DNA of 9,644 bases, from the NCBI GenBank assembly GCA_964196275.1, contig CAXMSN010000054.1:1-9644 (forward strand), in the 5' to 3' direction. The position numbers and the translations under genes are program-made. Under the pieces are notes generated by a model. The model saw only the letters and a program-made list of their open reading frames with translations, was not told where the DNA came from and did no database searches. Shown here piece by piece: positions 1 through 6,120 of the stretch. The first letter of the stretch is position 1. Every line of letters begins with the position of its first letter. The stretch comes from UBA5794 sp964196275 (GTDB lineage Bacteria; Actinomycetota; Acidimicrobiia; Spongiisociales; UBA5794).

Positions 1-31
1 CGCGTAAGCTGAATCACAACAAGGAGGGTCA

Positions 32-412
32 ATGTACGGAAGCATCTACGCAGCACTTCCCGCGTCAGACATAGATCGGGCAAGGGCTTGGTACGCCAAG
101 ACGTTCGGAATCGAGCCAATCGAAGTCGCGGACGACGGTGGCCTGTTGTACGAATGGGGACAGTCACGGTTGCTGGTGTACCCATCAGGGTCCGCCGGAA
201 CGAACCAGGCGACGGCAGCTGGAATCATCGTCGCCGATTTCGACGCAGCCGCCAACGAACTTCGAGCCAACGGCGTCGAGTTCATCACCTACGACCTCGG
301 CGATGAGTTCCCGATGGTCGACGGCATCGCCACGATGCCAGATGGGAGAAAGGCCGCCTGGTTCAGCGACTCCGAAGGCAACCTCATCTCCCTATTCCTG
401 GACATGCAGTAA
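32..412 (+). CDS. VOC-fold (glyoxalase/extradiol dioxygenase superfamily) protein
   Basis: This 126-residue protein has the usual length of a small single-chain VOC protein, with two beta-alpha-beta-beta-beta modules. The first starts at 'LPASDIDRARAWYAKTFG' (9-26), the typical 'vSDldrakaFY..lfG' opening. The second starts near 'GIIVADFDAAANELRANGV' (64-82) and ends in 'WFSDSEGNLISLF' (110-122), the family's 'F.DPeGN.iel' ending. The substrate cannot be told. The Glu that normally binds metal in 'GN.iEL' is Ser120 here, and the first module lacks the usual His near its start, so it may be a non-metal binding protein rather than a glyoxalase. The ATG follows a strong AAGGAGG at 21-27, with a rather short spacer of about 4 nt. 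It is the only plus-strand gene and converges on the GNAT gene. The family call is solid; the function is unknown. Confidence 0.88.
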   Translation: MYGSIYAALPASDIDRARAWYAKTFGIEPIEVADDGGLLYEWGQSRLLVYPSGSAGTNQATAAGIIVADFDAAANELRANGVEFITYDLGDEFPMVDGIATMPDGRKAAWFSDSEGNLISLFLDMQ

Positions 413-536
413 CAGAAGACAAACCACCACGGACCAGCATCTCCGTCCCCCTTTCAAGGGGGACGGGCGAGCGAAGCGAGCCACGGGGATGTCTGAGGTC
501 TGTTGTCTGTTGTCTGTGAGCGAGCGGAGCGAGCGA
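412..536. repeat. Compound intergenic repeat, copy 1 (heptad units, palindrome, GAGCGA tail)
   Basis: The spacer between the VOC stop (410-412) and the GNAT stop (539-537) is almost wholly repetitive. It starts with degenerate 7-bp units beginning AC (412-439), followed by a palindrome at 443-466, where 11-bp arms CCGTCCCCCTT and AAGGGGGACGG flank TC. Next come GCGAGCGAAGCGAGCC and GGGGATGT (467-492), then three tandem heptads GTCTGTT, GTCTGTT, GTCTGTG (498-518), and finally a direct 9-bp repeat GAGCGAGCG at 518-526 and 527-535. The segment 443-502 aligns without gaps to 9299-9358. No transposase or ORF is associated with it, so it resembles a REP-like dispersed intergenic element. Confidence 0.85.
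443..466. repeat. 24-bp perfect palindrome in repeat copy 1
   Basis: Arms CCGTCCCCCTT (443-453) and AAGGGGGACGG (456-466) pair perfectly around TC. It could form a strong hairpin in RNA from either strand, between two convergent genes. It might block read-through, but neither side carries the T-run of a classic intrinsic terminator. Confidence 0.85.
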
Positions 537-1274
537 CTACCAGTGGTGGTGCATCCAGACGTTTGGTTCCACGTAAACGGCGTGGTTGTGTTCAACATCG
601 ACGTGGACAGGTGAGAGCGCACCGGGGACGATGATGGGTCCCGTCTTGTCAAACGGGAGATCTGTCCATTCCCTCCACTCACCGAGCGTGCCCCCGATCA
701 ACATCGCCGTTGGGCAGACGCCCTTGTACTCGGCTCCCAACCGGGCATGGACCCGTAACCACGGGTCTTCAGGCAGGCCGTCGTCGCGCATGCGCGTTGC
801 GTACTCGTCCATCGGGGTGTTCGGCTCGTTGTGCTTCTGGGATGGGCGAACCGGAATGTAGAGATCGTTGAAGCCATGGCGAGACGAGATCTTGGTCATC
901 GTCTTCAGCATCTCGGCAGCAAGACCTTGCCCTTGGTACTCCGAACTGATGGTGACCTCGAGGCCACCAACCACCGTTGGATCCCGGCCCTTCAGATCGT
1001 CGACGAACGACCAGTAGATGATCGCATCCCACCCGCTTGGCGGAAGGTGTGGCCTTCCGACGTCTTCGCCGAACGCAAACGGCGCACAATGGCCCCTCGC
1101 AGCCACGGTTTCGCCGTCGAGCGCGAGCACCGTCCAGTCGCCCCATGCCTCCAGCAGTCGGGAGAAGTAGAAGTCGGCGACGAGATCTTGGAGCATGAAC
1201 TCCGGCCACTCGTCAGTGAGATCCCACATCTTCTCGATGAGGTCTGGCCGATCAGACAGCGTGACGAATTCCAT
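537..1274 (-). CDS. GNAT-family N-acetyltransferase
   Basis: This is a 245-residue protein with a GNAT fold. Motif A, which binds acetyl-CoA, is visible at 105-122 as 'LEVTISSEYQGQGLAAEM', where Q114-G-Q-G-L-A119 fits the Q/R-x-x-G-x-G/A pyrophosphate loop. Helix residues and 'HGFNDLYIPVRPS' (133-145) follow as the next strand. The C-terminal half (about 170-245, with 'PWLRVHARLGAEY', 'GTLGEWREWTDLPF', 'VPGALSPVHVDVEHNHAVYVEPNVWMHHHW') is longer than in minimal GNATs. I recognise it as resembling a tail seen in some actinobacterial acetyltransferases; the acceptor substrate is unknown. The ATG at 1274 has only a distant GAGGT upstream. It lies 42 bp downstream of the M29 peptidase gene on the same strand, so co-transcription is likely. 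Its TAG stop directly touches the repeat. Confidence 0.85.
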   Translation of the reverse strand: MEFVTLSDRPDLIEKMWDLTDEWPEFMLQDLVADFYFSRLLEAWGDWTVLALDGETVAARGHCAPFAFGEDVGRPHLPPSGWDAIIYWSFVDDLKGRDPTVVGGLEVTISSEYQGQGLAAEMLKTMTKISSRHGFNDLYIPVRPSQKHNEPNTPMDEYATRMRDDGLPEDPWLRVHARLGAEYKGVCPTAMLIGGTLGEWREWTDLPFDKTGPIIVPGALSPVHVDVEHNHAVYVEPNVWMHHHW

Positions 1275-1316
1275 CCCGCGAGCGTACCTCAGATCGGCAC
1301 ACCCACGGCAGGGGTA

Positions 1317-2549
1317 TCACGCATCGAATGCCCATTCCCCATTTGCGATGATCGCCTCCTCACGTCCGTCCCCGGTCAGACCGAAGACGTTCAACTCGTC
1401 GGATCCGACGACGAAATCGACGTGAACACTGCTGTGGTTGATGCCTGCCTGCTCCTGCTCTTCCGGTGACATATCGACGCCACCCTGCACACACGTGGGG
1501 TAGGCACGGCCGATCGCGATATGACACGCATCGTTCTCGTCGTAGAGCGTCTGGCTCCAGACCAGGCCCTCTCTGGCGACCGCGCTCGATTGCGGGACCA
1601 TGGCAGCCTCGCCCATCCGGACCGATCCCGGATCTGTTGCCAACAGTTCGTCGAGAACATCCTGACCTTGGACCGCAGTCGCCCCTACCACGACACCGTC
1701 CGACACCTCGAACGAGAAGTCATCCACCAGATTCCCGAACAGACTCAGAGGCTTCGTCGCTCGGACGGTGCCGTCAACCTTCAGTCGGTGCGGGATGGTG
1801 AATACCTCTTCGGTGGGGAGGTTGGGTGCGAAGGTACGGCCACTCGGAGATGTCACCGATCCGCCCTCCCACAGTACGCCTTCAGGCAGGCCCATCGTGA
1901 GATCGGTGCCCGGCCCTTCGTAACGCAATCCTGTGTACTCACGACCTGAGAGATAGTTGGCTCTGGAGCCGAGGTCCGCAAGGTGCTTGCGCCACGACTC
2001 AACGGGATCATCCGAATCGATACGGCAAGCCCGGAATATAGCATTCCACAGCTTTTCGACAGCATCGTCCTCCGGAACGTCGGGGAATACCTTGGCTGCC
2101 CATGCTGGTGAGGCCGCGGCGATGATCGACCACTTCACCTGCATCGCCCCCATCGCCTTGAAGACCGGGTCGAGGAACTCGCCGTTGACCCTCTGGTACT
2201 GCCCGATTTTTGCCAGGTCCTGCCCGGCCATCGCGGCAGGATCCGACGCCATGACGCTCATGATCTGGTCGCCAAGCTCGTATGCCTTGAGCAAGAAGTT
2301 GCTTCCGCTGCTTATGGCTTCAGCAGCCTCAGCCGAGCCGTGGCTGAAGCGGGCTCGCGACGAGGCATCGTCTGCCCATAGAACATCGACATTGACGGCA
2401 CCAGCCGCATAGGCCTGCTCGACGATGACTCTCGTAAGATCGAGCGCCTCGACGGACGACCGGATCAGGAGCCGTTCTCCCTCCTCCAACCCGATACCAA
2501 CGCGAACCGCGACATCTGCGTACTTGGCGAGTAGATCTTCAGACGGCAT
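1317..2549 (-). CDS. M29 family metallo-aminopeptidase (AmpS/AmpT/PepS type)
   Basis: This 410-residue cytosolic aminopeptidase has the full family length. M29 enzymes remove N-terminal residues from peptides using two divalent metals. The C-terminal catalytic half carries the family signatures 'NLPTEEVFTIPH' (243-254), 'GSVRMGEAAMV' (308-318), 'LYDENDACHIAIGRAY' (335-350) and 'NHSSVHVDFVVG' (371-382). By analogy with AmpS and AmpT, the metal ligands should be Glu248, Glu314, His343, Tyr350, His376 and Asp378, and all are present. The N-terminal half ('LAKYADVAVRVGIGLEEGERLLIRSSVEA') is the usual M29 opening. The ATG is preceded by GAGAGAGG at 2556-2563 with a 6-nt spacer. It follows glmS by 67 bp on the same strand and is followed by the GNAT gene. 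The family call is firm; the physiological peptide substrate is not known. Confidence 0.94.
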   Translation of the reverse strand: MPSEDLLAKYADVAVRVGIGLEEGERLLIRSSVEALDLTRVIVEQAYAAGAVNVDVLWADDASSRARFSHGSAEAAEAISSGSNFLLKAYELGDQIMSVMASDPAAMAGQDLAKIGQYQRVNGEFLDPVFKAMGAMQVKWSIIAAASPAWAAKVFPDVPEDDAVEKLWNAIFRACRIDSDDPVESWRKHLADLGSRANYLSGREYTGLRYEGPGTDLTMGLPEGVLWEGGSVTSPSGRTFAPNLPTEEVFTIPHRLKVDGTVRATKPLSLFGNLVDDFSFEVSDGVVVGATAVQGQDVLDELLATDPGSVRMGEAAMVPQSSAVAREGLVWSQTLYDENDACHIAIGRAYPTCVQGGVDMSPEEQEQAGINHSSVHVDFVVGSDELNVFGLTGDGREEAIIANGEWAFDA

Positions 2550-2616
2550 TCCACACCTCTCTCAGTAGGAGACGGACACTACAGAGAGCCTCTCGAACCA
2601 ACCAACGCTGGCCCCG

Positions 2617-4440
2617 CTACTCAACCGTCACGCTCTTGGCCAGGTTCCTCGGCTGATCGATATCGTGGCCACGCATACGAGCCACGTGGTAGGCGAGGAG
2701 CTGGAGAGGAACAACCGCAGCAACGGGTGCAAGCAGGTCCTCCATGTCTGGGATCCGCAGCACCATGTCGGCGTGGGCACCGATCTCCGTGTCAGAGTCA
2801 TAGGCCACGGCGATGATCATTCCACCGCGTGCCTTGACCTCCTGCACGGCGGAGATGACCTTGTCATATACAGCACGCTGGGTGAGGAGCACGACGACAG
2901 GCACGCCATCGGTGATGAGAGCCAACGTTCCGTGCTTCAACTCCCCCGCCGGCATGGCCTCAGAATGCAGATACGAGATCTCCTTGAGCTTCAGCGAGCC
3001 CTCCATCGCTATCGCATAGTCAAGCCCCCTTCCGATGAAGTAGACATCGTCAGCGTCCACGATGGCTTCTGCAGCCGCGATCGCCTCATCCTCCCGCTGC
3101 AGCACTTCTTCAAGTGCAGCCGGCATGAGATGCAATCCGTGGGCGACGCTTGCGGCCAACTCCGAATCGACGGTTCCACGAGCAGCGCCTATCCGCAGCG
3201 CAAGGAGGTATTGGGCGATGAGCATCGCCATGTACGCCTTGGTGGAAGCGACCGAGATCTCGGGACCTGCTCGCGTGTAGAGGATGTCGTCGGCATATCT
3301 GGAAAGCGTCGACCCGACGACATTGGTGATCGCGAGCATCCGGGAATCGTGATCAACCGCCAACCGAGCAGCGGCAAGCGTGTCGGCCGTCTCCCCGGAT
3401 TGTGAGATGGCGATTGTCAGCTCGTTCGGGCCGATAATCGGATCCGCGTACCGAAGCTCATGTGCGTACTCCACGTTCGCCGGAAGCCTCAGCACCCGGC
3501 GGAAGATCTCCTGGCCGATGAGCCCCGCATGGAACGCGGTGCCACAGGCTGTGATCCAAACCCGATCGATTGAGGCCGCATAATCGTCGTCGAACCCGAC
3601 GTCCTCAAGCCACACCGTTCCGTCAGCATCAAGCCGACTCGCAAGCGTCTCGTTCACGACGGATGGCTGCTCGCGGATCTCCTTGAGCATGAAATGGTCG
3701 TACCCGCCCTTCTCGGCCTGCTGTGCGTCCCAATCGATGTGGACGACGTCACGGTCAACGGGCTCACCCGCAATGGTCTCGACGGTGGCGCCATCTTCGG
3801 TCACGATGACGATCTCATCGTCCTCGATGATCATGAAGTCCCTGGTGTGGTGCAACACAGCAGGGATGTCGGAGGCCAGGAACGTTTCCCCATCTCCGAG
3901 TCCCACGACGAGTGGGCTTATCTTGCGCACCGCAACGATCTTGCGCGGCTCACGCTTCGACATGGCCACCATCGCGTACGCACCCTCGGAAAGCGCGACC
4001 GTTCTTCGTACCGCCTCCACAAGATCGCCGTCGTATTCACGAGCGAGAAGGTGGGCCAGGATCTCCGAATCGGTGTCGCTCTTGAACTCGGCTCCACCGG
4101 ACGCGAGTTCGTCCTTCAGCCTCTGGAAGTTCTCGATGATCCCGTTATGGACAACTACGAACTCACCGGACGGATCCGTGTGGGGATGCGCATTCGCATC
4201 GGTAGGGGCCCCGTGGGTGGCCCACCGGGTGTGTCCGATACCGATCGAGCCCTCCGGAGGATCCGATTCGAGGAGGGCCTCCAGGTTCTTGATCTTGCCC
4301 TGAGCCTTGCGAACGTTGATGGACCCGTTCGTCACGGCGATACCTGCCGAGTCGTAGCCGCGGTATTCGAGTCGCCGCAAGCCATCCACCAGTATCGGGC
4401 CCGCTTGCTTGGGGCCGACATATCCCATGATTCCGCACAC
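2617..4440 (-). CDS. glmS: Glutamine--fructose-6-phosphate aminotransferase (isomerizing)
   Basis: GlmS makes glucosamine-6-phosphate from fructose-6-phosphate and glutamine, the first committed step toward UDP-GlcNAc and peptidoglycan. The 607 residues match the usual length of about 609. The N-terminal class II glutaminase domain starts with the nucleophile Cys2 ('MCGIMGYVG') and has 'GHTRWATHG' (69-77), Asn99-Gly100 and 'SDTDSE' (121-126). The first SIS domain has 'ITACGTAFHAG' (296-306), 'SQSGET' (346-351) and 'STKAY' (399-403). The second covers about 460-590 with 'KLKEISYLHSEAMPAGELKHG'. The protein ends 'LAKSVTVE', where Lys602 matches E. coli Lys603. I chose the GTG at 4440 because Cys must be residue 2 and an AGGAG lies 9 nt upstream; a frame-open upstream start at 4494 would bury the Cys and overlap the leader. 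A glmS ribozyme precedes it. Confidence 0.98.
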   Translation of the reverse strand: MCGIMGYVGPKQAGPILVDGLRRLEYRGYDSAGIAVTNGSINVRKAQGKIKNLEALLESDPPEGSIGIGHTRWATHGAPTDANAHPHTDPSGEFVVVHNGIIENFQRLKDELASGGAEFKSDTDSEILAHLLAREYDGDLVEAVRRTVALSEGAYAMVAMSKREPRKIVAVRKISPLVVGLGDGETFLASDIPAVLHHTRDFMIIEDDEIVIVTEDGATVETIAGEPVDRDVVHIDWDAQQAEKGGYDHFMLKEIREQPSVVNETLASRLDADGTVWLEDVGFDDDYAASIDRVWITACGTAFHAGLIGQEIFRRVLRLPANVEYAHELRYADPIIGPNELTIAISQSGETADTLAAARLAVDHDSRMLAITNVVGSTLSRYADDILYTRAGPEISVASTKAYMAMLIAQYLLALRIGAARGTVDSELAASVAHGLHLMPAALEEVLQREDEAIAAAEAIVDADDVYFIGRGLDYAIAMEGSLKLKEISYLHSEAMPAGELKHGTLALITDGVPVVVLLTQRAVYDKVISAVQEVKARGGMIIAVAYDSDTEIGAHADMVLRIPDMEDLLAPVAAVVPLQLLAYHVARMRGHDIDQPRNLAKSVTVE

Positions 4441-4448
4441 GCGCGCAG

Positions 4449-4457
4449 TCTCCTCTC
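4449..4457 (-). promoter_or_regulatory. Ribosome binding site of glmS
   Basis: The minus strand reads GAGAGGAGA here; the AGGAG core ends 9 nt before the GTG at 4440. It supports the GTG that places the catalytic Cys at position 2. The TCTCC of the upstream stretch 4466-4471 and its surroundings could pair with GGAGA, so the site may be partly occluded. Confidence 0.8.
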
Positions 4458-4465
4458 GTAACGAC

Positions 4466-4491
4466 GGGAGATACGACGGTGTGGGTCTCCC
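4466..4491 (-). other. Hairpin in the spacer between glmS ribozyme and glmS start
   Basis: On the minus strand, GGGAGA (4491-4486) and TCTCCC (4471-4466) can pair over a 14-nt loop. The 3' arm could instead pair through TCTCC with GGAGA of the glmS ribosome binding site at about 4449-4453. The two pairings exclude each other. It is a short stem and no function is shown. Confidence 0.4.
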
Positions 4492-4500
4492 CAATCACAT

Positions 4501-4637
4501 CGGTCTGGTCTCTGTCCCCGAGATCACTCCCGGGTTTTGTGCCAGACCGTCACGACCGTGAACGGCCGAGAGGGCATCCGCCGAACGATTCGATACTCCC
4601 TCTTCCTCGTCGCCTCGGATATCCGAGGGCTGGCGCT
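4501..4637 (-). ncRNA. glmS ribozyme: glmS ribozyme-riboswitch (glucosamine-6-phosphate-activated)
   Basis: The minus strand carries the full core and accessory helices of this class. The cleavage site A|GCGCC lies between 4637 and 4636. P1 is the self-complementary CCTCGGAT/ATCCGAGG at 4628-4613. Conserved GACGAGGA follows at 4611-4604. P2 pairs AGAGGG (4603-4598) with CCCTCT (4574-4569) and encloses ATCGAA and TTCGGCGGATGCC (4594-4573), whose GGCG can pair with CGCC after the cleavage site as the P2.1 pseudoknot. P3 pairs CGGCCGT (4568-4562) with ACGGTCG (4559-4553). P4 pairs CGGTCTGG (4549-4542) with CCAGACCG (4508-4501). Inside P4, CCCGGGA and TCTCGGG (4534-4517) close a GTGA tetraloop, as in the Bacillus RNAs. 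In the known class, glucosamine-6-phosphate acts as cofactor for self-cleavage, which destabilises the glmS mRNA. It ends 60 nt before the glmS GTG. Confidence 0.96.
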
Positions 4638-4758
4638 ATCTGAGGCGCATCTCCGCGTCTGGTTCAGTTGTAGGAAGAAGCATAGGAGATACAGCAAGAT
4701 GTCGGAGATCCGTATTACGTGGTCGTACTACGTAATACGTACAACCAGATCAGTCGGC
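4638..4758 (-). other. glmM-glmS intergenic region upstream of the ribozyme
   Basis: These 121 bp separate the glmM TGA from the ribozyme cleavage site and show no coding signal. They hold the AT-rich inverted repeat at 4711-4739. A possible but weak promoter reads TTGCTG (4697-4692) and TACAAC (4672-4667) on the minus strand with a long 19-nt spacer; transcription from it would start about 20 nt before the cleavage site. I am not confident in this promoter, and read-through from glmM is equally possible. Confidence 0.35.
4711..4739. repeat. 10-bp perfect inverted repeat, AT-rich, between glmM and the glmS ribozyme
   Basis: CGTATTACGT (4711-4720) and ACGTAATACG (4730-4739) are exact reverse complements with a 9-bp spacer. 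The arms are unusually AT-rich for this GC-rich window. No T-run follows on either strand, so it is not a typical intrinsic terminator. It could be an operator for a dimeric regulator acting on glmS, or an RNA hairpin at the end of the glmM message. Confidence 0.7.
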
Positions 4759-6081
4759 TCAGCCTTGCGCGGATGTGACGACATCGGCGATGGATGTTGC
4801 AACGTCCATCGCCTCGGATGCGGTTGGTGCTTCGACCATCACGCGGATCAGTGGCTCCGTTCCCGAAGGGCGGACGAGTACGCGGCCCCTTGAGCCGAGC
4901 AGTCGCTTTCCGTTCGCAACTGCGGCTGAGATGTCGTCGTTCGTCTCCCAACCCTCCTTCGATGCGACTCGGACGTTGGTGAGGACCTGTGGAAGTTCAT
5001 GCATGATCGACCTCAGTTCACGAAGTTCGCTACCGGTCGCGGCCATGACCTCCATGAGGCGAAGTGCCGTCCTGAGCCCGTCACCTGTCGAGCGGTCCTC
5101 AAGCAGGATGTGGCCGGATTGCTCGCCACCGACAACTGCCTTGGATCGACGCATCTCCTCGACGACGTAGCGGTCGCCGACCGGTGTCACCACAACATCT
5201 ATGCCAAGGCGTTTCATGGCCTGGTGGAACCCGAGGTTCGACATGACCGTCGCAACGACCGTGTCCTTGTTGAGCTTTCCCCGATCGTGTTGCCACTTGG
5301 CGAAGATGGCCATGATCACGTCCCCGTTGCACACCTCGCCGTCCTCATCGACAGCGATCAGCCGATCTGCGTCTCCGTCGAACGCGAGGCCAACTCGTCC
5401 GCCAGCCCTCTTTGCGACGGCCTCGGGGTGCATTGCTCCGACGCCGAGGTTGATGTTCATGCCATCGGGTGTGTCGGCTACCACTTCCACAGTGGCACCG
5501 ATTCGCTCGAACAAGGCGGGTGCCGCAGCGAAGGCCGCTCCGTTTGCGCAATCGACGACGAACTCGAGGCCTCGCATCGAATACTCGACCGTCTGGGCGA
5601 TCTTGTTGATGTAGCGTTCCACCGAATCGGTCATCTGCGTCTGAATGCCGACGCCGGCAGCCACCGGAGTCGAAACGGGACTTGTTGAGTAGTAGCGGCT
5701 CTCGATCGCCGCCTCGCGTTCATCCGAGAGCTTGGCGCCGTCCTGTCCGAAGAACTTGATCCCGTTGTCGTCAGCAGGGTTGTGCGAAGCGGACACCATG
5801 ATGCCGAAGTGCGCACCCGTGTCTCTCGCGAGCCGCGACACCGCACCTACAGGAATGATCCCAAGGTCGACGGTATCGACGCCCACAGAGTTGAAGCCCG
5901 CAGCCACTGCAGAGGCGAGCATCGGGCCAGACCGACGGGTATCTCGACCTATGACGACGTGGCCATCCACGCCTTCGCCAGCTGCACGCGCAAGAGCGAA
6001 CGCGACCTGAGGGGTCAGTTCCGAGTTGGCCTGCCCTCGAACACCATCGGTGCCGAACAAGCCTTGTTTGCCGTTATCCAT
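4759..6081 (-). CDS. glmM: Phosphoglucosamine mutase
   Basis: GlmM converts glucosamine-6-phosphate to glucosamine-1-phosphate, the step after GlmS on the way to UDP-GlcNAc. The 440-residue protein opens with 'GLFGTDGVRG', the standard GlmM N terminus. It has the phosphoserine loop 'SASHNP' (97-102, with Ser99 as the phosphorylated residue), the metal loop 'DGDAD' (235-239), the sugar loop 'GGEQSGH' (318-324) and the phosphate-binding loop 'RPSGTEP' (404-410), so all four active-site loops of the alpha-D-phosphohexomutase family are intact. I chose the ATG at 6081, which has GGGGG at 6090-6094 with an 8-nt spacer; the TTG at 6096 would overlap that site. It lies 39 bp after rpsI, the usual actinobacterial arrangement, and is followed by the glmS ribozyme. 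Confidence 0.97.
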   Translation of the reverse strand: MDNGKQGLFGTDGVRGQANSELTPQVAFALARAAGEGVDGHVVIGRDTRRSGPMLASAVAAGFNSVGVDTVDLGIIPVGAVSRLARDTGAHFGIMVSASHNPADDNGIKFFGQDGAKLSDEREAAIESRYYSTSPVSTPVAAGVGIQTQMTDSVERYINKIAQTVEYSMRGLEFVVDCANGAAFAAAPALFERIGATVEVVADTPDGMNINLGVGAMHPEAVAKRAGGRVGLAFDGDADRLIAVDEDGEVCNGDVIMAIFAKWQHDRGKLNKDTVVATVMSNLGFHQAMKRLGIDVVVTPVGDRYVVEEMRRSKAVVGGEQSGHILLEDRSTGDGLRTALRLMEVMAATGSELRELRSIMHELPQVLTNVRVASKEGWETNDDISAAVANGKRLLGSRGRVLVRPSGTEPLIRVMVEAPTASEAMDVATSIADVVTSAQG

Positions 6082-6097
6082 GCGCTTTGCCCCCAAC

Positions 6098-6111
6098 CGG
6101 GTTCACACCCG
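6098..6111 (-). other. Small GNRA-capped hairpin between rpsI and glmM
   Basis: The minus strand reads CGGGT-GTGA-ACCCG: five base pairs closing a GUGA loop, directly upstream of the glmM ribosome binding site. It has no T-run. It may be a minor mRNA structure near the glmM start, or chance. Confidence 0.35.
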
Positions 6112-6120
6112 ACGAGTACG

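Noticed and set aside
443..466. Palindrome as a standard intrinsic terminator
   Set aside because: The stem is strong, but no run of T follows on either strand, and a second copy lies upstream of a start codon.
4163..4498. Minus-strand open frame starting in the glmS leader and overlapping glmS out of frame
   Set aside because: It overlaps the glutaminase domain of glmS in another frame and resembles nothing known.
4613..4628. Perfect 16-bp palindrome that could be read as an operator
   Set aside because: It is explained as helix P1 of the glmS ribozyme, in the right place between the cleavage site and GACGAGGA.
2665..5688. Long open frames on the plus strand across glmS and glmM (for example 2665-3405, 3694-4461, 4999-5688)
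   Set aside because: They are antisense to genes with intact catalytic motifs, have no recognisable domains and show the Arg/Ser-rich make-up typical of shadow frames in GC-rich DNA.
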